From: Diphasiastrum complanatum
Taxonomy: Eukaryota > Streptophyta > Lycopodiopsida > Lycopodiales > Lycopodiaceae
Length of the DNA stretch: 64,000 nt
Direction: 5' to 3'
NCBI GenBank assembly: GCA_029204225.1
Contig: CM055092.1
Span: 86,848,537-86,912,536, forward strand
How positions within the stretch are numbered: the stretch's first letter is position 1; every line of letters starts with the position of its first letter. Positions 24,480-36,400 of this stretch are shown here, piece after piece. The position numbers and the translations under genes were made by a program. The notes below the pieces were generated by a model. That model saw nothing but the letters and a program-made list of their open reading frames with translations. It did no database searches and was not told the DNA's origin.

Positions 24480-26640
24480 AGGGCACATGGTGAGGGTGCG
24501 TCGAGAGGGCATAGAGGGAGGGCGCAAGGCGCGCAAAGGAGAGGCTGTAGGGAGGGTGCACGTGCCCCCTCTCCCTCATGTGTGTGTCCAAGTAAGCACA
24601 TCATCTTGGAGACCAAGCAATAAATTATTTTTTCTTGATTTCTAGATCTTAGCTTGCTATTATTGAATGATTGATTATTCACTTGTTTTAAAGCTCTTAT
24701 GAGCTGGTGGAGACCACAAGTCATCTTGAATCTTAATGCCTTTGAGAGCTCTTGCCAATATTAACTAGTTTCTAGCTACTTGATGCAACTAGCTTGGTAT
24801 CAATAGCTATTGCTCATTGTGCAAACTCCATCACTTGATGACCACTGTTTGATTGGATAAATATTCTCTTAATATATTTTCAACATGGCATTAGAACTCG
24901 GATCCAAGTGATGCAAAGATTCACGTGTTTGAAGCATGCATTCTACTTTCAATGTGTAGTATTGATATGGAAGAGCAATGGAAATAATCTTTGAGTATCT
25001 AGATTTGTTCCAAGGCTTTGTGAATATGTTTTGAGGTCATAGAGGTGTTGATATACTATGTGTGTTCTTTTTTAGCCATTATAAACCCATTTCACACAAG
25101 GGAAGCCACCATCTATTGGGCGTTTGAAGCTAGATCTCAATATTCTAGGTAGTTGTAGGCAAGAAGTTGTTATTTAGGGCCTATAGTAATTTCATTATTT
25201 TTTAGAAAGAGTCCTATACATCTTCAAGAGTAGAAGTAACATTTTCAAGTTTTGCATTTATTGAGAGCTCAAGTTGTGACAAGGAATGAGTGCAATTGAT
25301 CTTTCTTGGCTTAATGTGATATGACCTAACACATTTTGATAAGATAACAAACATGTGTGTGTGTACTCTATAAGGTGATTTTAATAAATTAAAGAGAGGC
25401 CAAAGCCCTTTGTGAACATATTGATCAAGGTGGTGACAAGATTCACTAAAAGTCTAATGCATAATTTTGATTTGGTTGGTGTGATTAAGATCAAGATTAC
25501 CAATAATCTTGTTGGATAGGTGAAAACTATTTATCCATGTCTCTAAGGAGGTGGGATAGTGGAACTGATCAAACATTTAACCTATTGTACATTGTGTATT
25601 GTTATCTCTTTTGCAAATGGCATCAATAAGTGCCTAGTTGATGAATGCAAGTGAAAGGTTAAACTCAACCAACTATTCCACTTAGAAAGTGAGAATGGAA
25701 TCCATTGTAGTCTTTCAAGACTAGGTGAACATTTTACTTGGAGATGAGGATGAACCTAGCATTATGAACTCACTGATACAAGAAGAGGGCAAGTGTTGCT
25801 TGTATTGTAATAAGATGGATGTTTCCAATGAGCTCCTCAAGGAGGTATGAGTATGCACATAAGAAAGTGAGGCTTGGAAAACTTTCAAGCTTCTTATGAG
25901 TCCAAAACACATCAAGTTTGTTGGCACTAAGGAATTAGGTCTTAGAATGCCTTCAAGATAAGAGTAAAAGTGCCCAACAACAAGTGTTGAGGATAAAGGA
26001 CCTAAATAGAGGACTTGCATGTATTGGAGACTCCACAAGGGAATGATTTACTTTTTAATAGGTGTAAATAGTTTTAAATTATTTAGGAGATGATTTCTCT
26101 AATATCTTTTAATCATAAGATATCATGGAAAAGTTACCTACCTCAGATCAATTACAAGATGTTGTAGTGGAAGAGGAATGTAGGAATGATCAAGTGAAGG
26201 CAAGGCTTGGAAAGCTCTCCATTCATGAGAATAATGAAAGAGCCAAGTTTGTCAAAGACAAAAGGAAAAGAAAAACAATGAAAAGGTCTTTCATTGAGGA
26301 AGAGATTCTAGTTGGATGAATTTTTGTACCTTAGGATTTTGTATGCTCTAAGAGTATTGGTACCAAGAAGTATTTATGACTGGTCTACAAGAAATTGTAG
26401 TTTTGGGGTATAATTATTGAGTTCTTTAGCTTATCAATTTTTGATTTCTATTGGTAATTCTCCTAGTATTTCATGTAAAATGAATTTACATGAAAAAGAT
26501 GTTACTATAATGAGAGAATCAAATCTGATTGGAAAATTTATCGCTTATACTTTTCAGCCTTGAGTTTGTACTTCAGAGCAGAGATTGACAATTGAAATTT
26601 TTTTCATCTCCGAGTACTTGTTTGATGTTTGAAGTCAGAC
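24478..26640. other. Unassigned, possibly decayed retroelement interior
   Basis: CATGGCATTAGAACTCGG at about 24884 weakly resembles a primer site. An open frame at 26125-26319 (64 codons, lysine-rich, start MEKLPTSDQL) has no recognised domain. Together with the tract at 26700-26745 this may be the wreck of one LTR element, but there are too few landmarks to join them. Confidence 0.3.
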
Positions 26641-26760
26641 TAAGGATAATGATTTTGTAGGTAAGTGTTGGAAGTTAAAGAATTGGTTTTTGGTTTTCAT
26701 TCTCGTTTTGAGGACAAAACTTGCTCAAGGGAGGGAGAATATTATGTCCACATCTTGTAT
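26640..26760 (+). mobile_element. Gypsy-like 3' tail and polypurine tract
   Basis: The plus strand carries CGTTTTGAGGACAAAAC followed by AAGGGAGGGAGAATATT, the arrangement found between the end of pol and the 3' LTR of many plant Ty3/gypsy elements. A TGTCC that could open an LTR follows at about 26750. Degenerate; the rest of the element was not found. Confidence 0.4.
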
Positions 26761-28640
26761 ATAGGATTCGACATGATCCTAGACTTGGATACATGATACT
26801 CAAGTACTCGAGATTATTGGTTATGCCTTGTTATTTCAAACTAAGCTAGAAATATAATTAATAACCTTGTGAGGACACAGTCACACATCTTATGACATGT
26901 GGAGCTATTGCATGGGTTATGACAACTATTGGCATGGTGAAAAATAGATACAAAGTATCTATTTCCTATAGTAAAAATCAATAATGAGCTCAATCAGAGT
27001 GATTTTTTAAATTAGTAAAGCCATCCCACTTTTTCAAAATAGATTTGAAATAACGAATAATAGAATAAAAATGAGAGTACATATTATTATAAATAGCCAT
27101 AAAGTGACAATTTTTACATTAGGAATCCATAATTGAATCAATTGACTCAAACTACCTTCAAAATCTGAGTTTTTACTTGTCTCGTCCATAACCTGCACCC
27201 AAAAATCTGATTCATAACTTCACTTGTCTTTAACAATTTCTAAAAGTGTTGATGATACCAATGTAAGGATGACAATCCAACTTACAAAAACACCACATAG
27301 TATATTGTGGAGCCAAACCACCTAACCGGATATAAGCTTTAGATCAATCCCCAAAGCCTCACCCTCAAGCCACAATGAGTAATTCTCGGAGAAGAGAGGA
27401 AATGGGTAACGAGAATCTAGAAACTACAAGTGCAGGTGGATGAACTCCCTATAAGCTTATACAGAATTTAGGGACATGTGTATGAATCTATGTAAGTGAA
27501 GAGATATGGGAGTTCAAAAATTAATATGAGTGATTAATAGGTCTAATTTTGAGTCGAAGCAATTTGAAGATTAAAAAAAAAAACTAGTTGACTACTATAT
27601 AGAAAATCCATTAAAACTTGCATACAACCATCAAATATAATGGGGAAAGGATCTGATGCTCTGATACTAGTAGTCATGTGCCAATCTAGCCTCCTAACAT
27701 TCAATCCATTCTTAATCATTTAAATTAGCACGATAAAAGCAAGAATCAAGAAGCTTGACAAATAAAATAAACCTTCACCAAACTAGGCAAAGTGAACCAC
27801 TAACACAAGCTATAGCTCTCAAAGAGAAGTTCTAAAAAATATATAAAATTCAAAATTAGACAAATGTAGATTAGGCTTCAAATTTAGCACGATCTCAGCT
27901 AATTATGGAAGTTCTTTGTGTCTCGAATATGAGTTTGGGACTTTATTAGGCTAAATTAGGCCTTGCAACAATCACTATAAGTTGTTCAAGCCATCTTATT
28001 AACTATTTTATTAACTTATTCTATTCTAATTCAGCACCATACCCATCTTTAATAAATGCAATTATTGAGCTCATGGGGTACTTACATGAGGGACATGACA
28101 AGGAGTCATTGATGTCAAAGGGTGCCTTTGAGATGCGGGCCTTCCAAGCATCCAAGCCTATATTTTAAAGCCCACATATATATATTTTGTTTGAAAAGGT
28201 GAAAAAAGCCAAATGCTTTTGAGTAACAAATTTTAATTAGTTATTGTAATGAATATTTTTATTAAGATTAACTTCAATATTTTCTCAATGTAGTTAGATT
28301 GATGATTGTGTCCCACTTGCACTCCATGATTTCAAATAATATATATATTTTTATGAAGATTGATATATATTGACGTTCAATAATTTTTTTAATATTAGTT
28401 TTGACTTTATAATGAAGGAGATGGACTATCTCCCCTGCACAATTTGTATGCCCTTTTTTTTTATGTTCACCTTAAAGTTTTTGAAAGGTGCACGTAAATA
28501 AATTGGTTGATCATCCACGCACGCAAAAAAATTGAATTTTGCAGCAGGGAAGGCCCCCTTCTTGCCCTCATGTTTAACTCTTTCTTGAAGAGTATGCTCT
28601 TTCAATTTTTTTTTTTGTATACAACATAGTTATGCAACTA
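26761..28640. other. AT-rich unassigned stretch
   Basis: No long frame. The minus strand around 27655-27675 reads TAGTATCAGAGCATC, close to an initiator-Met primer site, which suggests another LTR remnant. Poly(A/T) runs are frequent. Confidence 0.35.
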
Positions 28641-30265
28641 GTAGTTAGACACCAACGTCATTTGGGCGAGCAAGAAGCTCCAAAGATGTCACTACACAGC
28701 GGTTGGAATTTAACACTACGCCTTGTAGATCGTAGTCAACAAGTCTACCCATACATAGCCCTCCCAATATGAGTACTGCCCTCCCTCGGCCCTGAGGCGA
28801 ACCCTGAACACCCTTCCGTGGCGAAACACCCTTCAATGCGAGCCATTATTACAAGGTTAAACTCTTTTGAGAGAGTATGATTCAACAACTTTTCAATTTG
28901 AAGTTTCATTAAGCAATTCATTTTTGAAAAGGAGCTGAGATAAGGCTCTTTTCATGAAGGGGAAACTGATTGCGAAGGGCTATAAAGCCTTCAAAACGAA
29001 GGCCTGAACGCACATGCACATGACAGGTGGCACGGCAGTGCCGGAAAGATGAGCTGGAAGACGGACGTCTCAGGTTTGCGGTGCCTTATTTCGGTGCTTG
29101 CGGCATCCATTATTTTCGTCTCTCTCTTTTCATTTGCTCTCGTATCGTCTCGTCTGTGCAGGCACGACAGGACAGGCAACAGAGCGTTTTCAAGGCGTGC
29201 CATGGTAGCTCTTCTCGTACGATCTCTTCGCTTTTGTGACGTTATGCATCTATCTATCTATCTATTCTGTTTGCATCGTGTTTGCAGTTGGATTGCGTAT
29301 TCCAAATCAAATATACCAAAATATAACGTAATGTAGATGCTATTGGCTGTTTTGGTTAGACCTTCTCAGCGAATGTTTCGGATCTCTTGGACGTTTTTGG
29401 TAGGTTGTTGAGTAATATTTGTTTTCTTTTTAGATCTGCCTACCTTAGGCCAAGCATCACATCAGCAAAGGCTAATGATGGCGGCTATCTTGGTCTCTGT
29501 AGATTGTTGTTGTTGCAGAGTTAGATATTTGGTTTGATGGTGTCATTTTGATATGTATTTCATTGGTGAGTTAGAAGTCTGGTTTGACATGATTTTTGCG
29601 TGTAATTTGTCGCAGAGTGAGAAATTTGGTTTGATAATGGTTCTGACATGTAGCTTGTTGCAGAGTTAGAAATTTGGTTTGATAATGATTATAACATGTA
29701 ACTCGTTGCAGAGTTGGACATTTGGTTTGATAATGATTTTGACGCAGGTAGACGCTTCTGAATCGACGGGGGATATTATTTGAATGCTGGTTCTGCAGTC
29801 CCCTACTTGTTTATAGTTTAAGGCACGAACTTATAAGAGAAGGGAACTGTATCCTATGAGATTGGTTCGAATGTTGCGTTGTAACGAGGAGGCTGGTCCA
29901 TTGTTTGAGTGGCGCTCTAAGAGCGAGAGCTGATAGTCCCTTCAGGAGGATTCGTCTAAGAATATACAATACGGGCCTCTCTCTCTTGTTTTGCTGTTGA
30001 CTAAGGAAATAGATAGAGCGAACGCTCCTTTTAGTTATTTCTGTATCAGCAGTTTCTGATTTGTATAAATGTTTTGAGAGCGGTATGGAAGACTTCTGTG
30101 AGAAACGCTGGTCGGCATCGATTTGAGTGATAGTGTTAGGCGCCTAATAGAAATCACTGATAAGGAAGAAAGCGTGTATAGAATGTCCACTTGCATTCCT
30201 TCATAGTGGAAATGTTTTCAGGTGCAATCTAGCTAACACGTATATAGTGATAGAGAGGAGTAAAA
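28641..30265. other. Upstream region of the glycosyltransferase gene
   Basis: A patch at about 28990-29235 is richer in G+C than its surroundings and could encode MSWKTDVSGLRCL plus a hydrophobic segment (start 29049). It might be a separate or alternative first exon, but I cannot support it further. A 48-bp tandem repeat lies at 29515-29752. CGTATATAG at about 30239 sits too close to the start codon to be called a TATA box with confidence. Confidence 0.4.
29515..29752. repeat. 48-bp tandem repeat, about five copies
   Basis: Units share GAGTTAGAAATTTGGTTTGA, then TAATG and ACATGTA and TTGCA. The last three copies are the most alike, and the first two are diverged. The array ends about 510 bases before the glycosyltransferase start codon. 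Confidence 0.85.
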
Positions 30266-30469
30266 ATGGTAGTACACAAGAGCATGCGACTGCGTTATGC
30301 GGCAACAGGAGCACTGTGCACGGCCTTTATTTTCCTACCGTATCTGGCCATCTACCACTCGCCAGAAGCCTATAGTCTGCTATCGCGCTCTGCATTTAGT
30401 CAGCATCTGAATCGCATCTTTGGCACGAGTGGCAATCAGTTGTTATTTTTGGATGACACTTCAAATTTT
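30266..30469 (+). CDS. Exon 1 of the glycosyltransferase gene (signal anchor)
   Basis: It encodes 68 residues starting [15 protein letters not shown], with a hydrophobic stretch at about 12-30, then a stem. It ends in phase 0 at a consensus GTAAGT donor (30470). Confidence 0.75.
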
Positions 30470-33400
30470 GTAAGTTTTTCTTCTGTTTTGCTATCATGGT
30501 TATGTTCTCTAACCACTTAACACCCACTGTTATTTGCCTTTTAAAGCCGTGAACAGATTAGGCTTTTACTTATGCAGACTAATGCCTAGTTCACATTGTA
30601 TGTGGTCATTTACATTACTCGGTGGCATATACGTATGTTTTCTTCTTTAATCAACGGTATCTCGCCATTTTTGCTTTGGACCTACTATGTTGGGGCATTA
30701 AGTCAACTATTCATATCACTTGCGTTTGTATTTTGTAAATTGTAACTAGAGTTTGACTGCATTAGATGTGATTTGAAGAATGAACAATGAACGTGCGCAC
30801 TTCAAGTCTTACCATGTACGAAGATTCTCTCAACTGTTGGATCTTTATTTCATTTTTTTGACTGTTGCGAGCCTTTCCTGTTAGGGCAGAATACCCTTCC
30901 TACACATTTTCGCTCCCTAAAAGTTTTACAGTTTTGTCGTTTAAAAGACGTTTCTAAGACGTTAGTTAGTTGACAGATTCATTGTTTAGAACTACAAGCC
31001 GATCAGCATCATGTGTGGATGATCCGTGATTCCGTCAGTAGTTAAATCTAGGGAAACTTGTGCTCCTGTAAAATATTATTTGTAGTGTGATAAATTCTTT
31101 TGCTTGCCTCTGGCTTAGAAAGTTTTTCTTTGTTGAAATATTCGATGGTGATTTTTTTGGAGGTAAAAAAATTGAGAGACTAGAACAGAGGTTTTCAAGA
31201 CTTGACTTGACTCAGAATAGCAGTGTGCCAATCTATACAAGTAACTTTGCCTCTTGCCGAGTGCAAGGATCTTGTCACTCCTATCAATAATTCTACATTG
31301 ATTAGATTTAAACTCTACCTTATGACCTAAATCTGTAATTCTACTTACTGATAGGGCCTCAGTAGGACAGGGCCCCCAGTTGGGTCCCGATGTGCAGCCG
31401 ACCACGTCAGTGCCACGTGGCCGACACTTGGCAGTTAAATGCTACCAGTCCTCACACTGGGCTAGGAGGGGCTTACTCTGTATCAGGGAGTAGGCAAGGT
31501 TGGGTGGATCAGTTAGTGTTTGCCCTACTGTGGTGTTAGGACCTATTACACTGGTATCAGAGCCATCTCCATCCTAGGGGATTTAGGTTTCAACTGTGGA
31601 GAAAGTAGCTAGATTGCTCAAAACTTCTTCAAGTTTTCAAAAATCTATAAGGCAGATCCAGCGCTGGAGGAGTAGCTTTCTACTGTGAAAATCTCCATTG
31701 AATCATCTTCCTTTAAGTTGGAATATGAGTTAGATTTCTGAGACAGATCCATCGCTGTAGAGACAGCTATCTGACAAGGAAGTCTCAGTACAATCTTGAG
31801 TCATCTGAGCGAAAATCAGAGTTGTGTTGTAGCATAGATCCATCGCTGCAATCTTAGAGATTTAGTTCCGATTTCCATGGATAAATTGCTAATATCTGAG
31901 CGGATTTTGGAAAGGAAGTAAGGTACAGGTCCAGTGCTGCAAATTCAGGGTTTAAGCCTGATTTTGGAGAACCAACCTCTGAAATTTAGATCAGATTCAG
32001 AGTAGCAGGGACCTGGTGGACTAGCGTTTTTGGGATGCAGGTCTAGTGTGGGTCTTCCTGGTTGTTTCTCTGTATATTTTCCAAGCAGGGTTCGTGTCAG
32101 AGAAAGCATATTGACCAGCGAGCAGGGGGCCTTTGAAATCCGGAAATTTGCAAGTGGATCTGGGCTTCAAATCGGGTTTTTTAGAACCAACACAGTAGCT
32201 GTCAGATCAGCGAGGGGGGGATAGCAAAAAAATTTCAGATCTTTTGCATTTTTTCCGCCTCCTATTCGGATTTCTTAGAACCACAAGTCTGAAAGCAGTT
32301 GAGGAAGAGCTGAGAGGGCCTTTCTTGATTCTCTCTGTGGAAGTACAGTTATCAGAAAGAGCTAAGTTTTCTTTCCTTTCTTTGTACAACTGTAAATTAG
32401 TCTTTTTGACTTTTTTTTTTATCAGAAGTTAAGGTACCTCTCTTTTAGTTGTGACCACTCCTCAGGGACCTGATCAACCCCCGGAGAGAGGCATCGATCA
32501 GCTTGAAACAGAAGCCTTGGCTTACAGTAAAGGGAAAGAACCAATGGAAATGGAAGAACAAGAACAGTTCGCTGAAGAACTCGACGAACTGGTTATCAAG
32601 GAGCAGTTTCTCCACTTGGTAACAGAAGTGGACGAACTGAAGTTGGCATTAGCCAATTTCAAGTCCAGTGTGGATGACTCGTTCGCTGAACTCAAAAACT
32701 TGATTTTGAGTTCCGCGAAAGGAAGCCTTCCCTCCACTTCTCAGTTGTCCCCTTCTCCACTTCCATCAGTTTCGGGTGAAGACTTTGCGGTCTCACCCCA
32801 GTGTCTTTAAAGATTTAAAGCCTCCTACTTTTATTGGGGAAGAGAAGGATAGAAATGCAGATATTCTACAAACCTTCCTCAGCAAATGGAAGAACATTCA
32901 TGCTGTATGGGCAAGGGACACACAGTCAGACAGTGTCCCAAGGGGCCTTTCACTAAAAAGATAAAAAAGATAAGAAACAAGTTCATCTTGTTCAGACTGT
33001 AAGTTTCCCCAGTGACTCGGCAGCTTCCGAGATCAAAGTGTATCATGAAGATCATGAAATCTGCAATGCTAGCGAGGCCCTTCAGCTTTGGGCCATATGA
33101 CCTAGTACGTATGCACGGGAAAGTTGGTAACCAGTCAGTAAGAGTTATGGTTGATGATGGGGCAACCCGTAATTTCATCAACTACACCCTGGTTAAAAAG
33201 CTTAAACTTCCAGAAGTACCTAGTCAGCATAGGTACATAGTTTCACTAGCTAAGGGTGAAGATAAGAAAATCTGGGAAACTATGGTAAGTAACTTAAATC
33301 CTGGTATTCAGGGGTACCAAGATGAAATAAACTTTCAGATAATGCACCTGGATCGCACCGACATTGTTCTCGGGAGAGATTGGCTCTACAGTTTAGGACC

Positions 33401-36400
33401 TTCCCTCCACAGAAATTATCAAGAGAACACCCTCAGCTTTCAGCATAAAGGCCGAGAGATCCAGTTGCATGGGGAGCATGATGTTCCCAACAGTCCTATG
33501 GTCTGCAGTTCAGAGCTCTGTCAGCTAATCGGAGACGATGACCATCAGGTATTCTTATGTGACTTTCAGTTTATTCCTGAAGTTTCTATTTCTAGTTCTA
33601 TACAGCAGAAAATCAATAAATTAGAAACTTTATTGTCTAAATTTAAAGATGTTTTTCCTGAAGATTTGCCACATGGTTTGCCACCTAGCAGAGAGGTAGA
33701 TCATGTAATAAACCTAGTACTAGGTACAACACCTGTTTCTAAACCTCCGTATCGGGTCAGCCGAACAGAGGATGAAGAAAAAACTAGGCAGTTAACAGAT
33801 TATCTTGGGAAAGGCCAAATTCAGACCAGTAGTTCACCATGGGCCTCACCAGTCCTATTGGTGAAAAAGAAAGATGGGTCTATGCGTCTTTGCGTAGATT
33901 ACAGAGCGCTCAATAAAGTCACAATAAAGAATAAGTACCCTATGCCTCGGGCAGACGAGTTGTTTGATCAACTCGACGGGGCTAAATTTTTCAGTAAAAT
34001 AGACCTCAGGTTGGGATATCATCAAGTCCGTATAAAATCGGAAGATGTCTCAAAAATAGCCTTTAGGACTCGTCATGGTCATTATGAGTTTAAGGTGATG
34101 CCATTTGGGCTCACAAATGCTCCAGCTACCTTTGTGACCTTGATGAACAATGTCCTCAGACCATACTTGGGTAAGTTTGTAGTCGTATTTTTAGATGACA
34201 TCCTCGTCTACAACAAAACGAGGAAGGAGCATCTAAAACACCTCAGAAAGGTGTTTCGACTGCTCAGAAAGCATAAGCTTTATGCTAAACAATCCAAGTG
34301 TGAATTCTTCGTTGAAGAAGTAGCATATTTGGGTCACATTATCTCGTCAGATGGGATTACGATGGACCCAAATAAGGTTAAAGCCATACTCAGTTGGCTG
34401 AGACCTCAGAGTATTTTGAAACTTCAGATCTTTCTTGTTTTGGCGGGATACTACAGACGATTTGTCAAGGAATATGCTCAGATAGCAGTTCCCATGACAA
34501 ATCTTCTTAAGGGGAAGGGAAAGGAGTTCATTTGTGAGTCCGCACAGCAGGAGAGCTTTGATGCTCTCAAAATAGCCTTAGCTACAGCACCAGTTTTAAA
34601 GGTCGTCGACCCCAATTAGCCATTTGTGGTCGAAACAGATGCTAGCGACTTTGCAGTTGGTGCTGTACTAATTCAGGGTGGACGATTAGTTGCGTTCGAG
34701 AGTAAAAAACTCGAGCTAGCTCAAACTAGGTATAGTGCCTATGAAAAGGAACTCTTTTCTATAGTCCATGCCCTTAAGACTTGGAGGCATTATTTGTATG
34801 GTGCCAACTTTGAGGTCCTGACAGACCATGAAAGTCACGTCCAACAATATGTAACCAGTTGCCAGAAATGTCAAGTAAACAAAGCAGAGCGTTTAAAGGC
34901 AGGAGGGTTGTTGCAACCCTTAGAAATACTAGCTGGTAAATGGGAGAGTATCTCCATGGATTTTATAGTAGGCCTGCCTAAAAGCCAAAAGGGTAATGGC
35001 GCTATATGGGTCACAGTTGACCGTCTGACCAAAATGGCTCATTTTTTTCCGACCAAAACAACCGTTAGAGCTCCAGAGTTAGCGAGGTTGTTTGTAGACG
35101 GGCTATTTAAATTGCCCTTCCGGCATAATCAGCGACCGGGACAATAAGTTTAATGGAAATTTTTGGAGGGCAGTATTTCATCATCTCCATACTAAACTTA
35201 ATGTGAGTACCACCGACCATCTACAGACGGACGGTCAAACAGAGAGGGTAAATCAGGTGCTGGAGGATATGCTTTGTGCATATGTCAGCAAGAAGCAGAC
35301 TAATTGGGAGGAGTATCTCTCAATATTAGAGTTTGCTTATAACAGTACCAAACATTCAGCTACGGGATACAGCCCATTTACGCTGATGTACGGTTTTCAG
35401 CCACGCTCACCCACGGCTGTAGGGTTTAAACAAGAAAAAGTTGAAGCAGCCATAAATTTTTCAGAGGACCTAAACCAGATGATAGAACATGCTAAGCGTA
35501 GCATCAGGCAGTCCTAGGATCGAGCCAGGCATTATGCAGATCCACAGAGTGGGATGTGCAGTTCTCCACTAGTGAGAAAGTCTTCTTGAGAGTCCCAGTT
35601 GACCCTAAACCCTCAAATCAGGAGTGTGTGCTAAGTTGTCTCCAAGATATTGTGGGTCAGTAGGAGACTAGGCAAGGTCACCTATGAACTAGAACTCTCA
35701 CACAGTAGTAAGGTTTTTCCAGTCTTTCATGTAAGTCAGTTACGAAAAGCCTTAACCAGATCAAAAAATCTGGTAGGGGACAGTGTTCTAGTTCTCCCAT
35801 TGGATCCTCAGCAACCTCCACATGAACCAGAGGAGATTCTTGATAGTAGAGAGACGCAGACTCGTCATACTCTATTCCGAGAATATCTAGTCAAGTGGAA
35901 TGATCAGCCTGTTGAGAATGCCACTTGGGCAAGAGGCAACGTCCTTCGCAAGATTTTTCCAGACTTTGTCTTAGAGGACCAAGACGGTTCTTAAGGGGGA
36001 GGGAGTGTTACGAGCTCGTAACCAATGCCGAACCCTAGAGAACACAGATAGGTCAGATACCACAGTCAGGGTCGTGTCTAGCGTACACGACCAACAGGGC
36101 AAGCCAGTGTGAGTAGTGTGCCCCAGCACGGTCCATAGCCATGGTGGGCCTAACACAGTCTAGGGACCCAGGGCCCTCAGTTGGGTCCCGACGTGCAGCC
36201 GGCCACGTCAGTGCCACGTGGCCGACACTTGGCAGTTGCATGCTACCAGTCCTCACACTGGGCTAGGAGGGGCTTTCTCTATATCAGGGAGTAGGCAAGG
36301 TTGGGTGGATCAGTTAGTGTTTGCCCTACTGTGGCTCTAGGACCTATTACACAGGGTCAGACTCAGGAGTGATGCGGTGGCACCGTTGTCACGAGGCTCT

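Larger units (their letters stand above)
31352..36351 (+). mobile_element. Ty3/gypsy chromovirus copy B, defective, inside the glycosyltransferase intron
   Basis: It has the same family and order as copy A, but on the plus strand. The 5' LTR (31352-31550) lacks about its first 155 bp. The primer site TGGTATCAGAGC is at 31552-31563. Gag opens with GTG instead of ATG (32451) and loses about 580 bp of its middle. Protease and RT are open (33012-34619) up to a TAG. RNase H is cut short and joined to integrase, and the integrase carries a small deletion at about 35113 and a TAG at 35515. The chromodomain survives, and a complete 3' LTR (36006-36351, TG...CA) ends it. It shares the transcriptional direction of the host gene. 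Confidence 0.95.

Noticed and set aside
24348-24724. Long arginine/glutamate or leucine/serine frames over dinucleotide repeats
   Set aside because: They are translations of (GA)n/(CT)n tracts; the same applies near 5718, 22098, 50086, 51724, 53505-54150 and 56172-56985.
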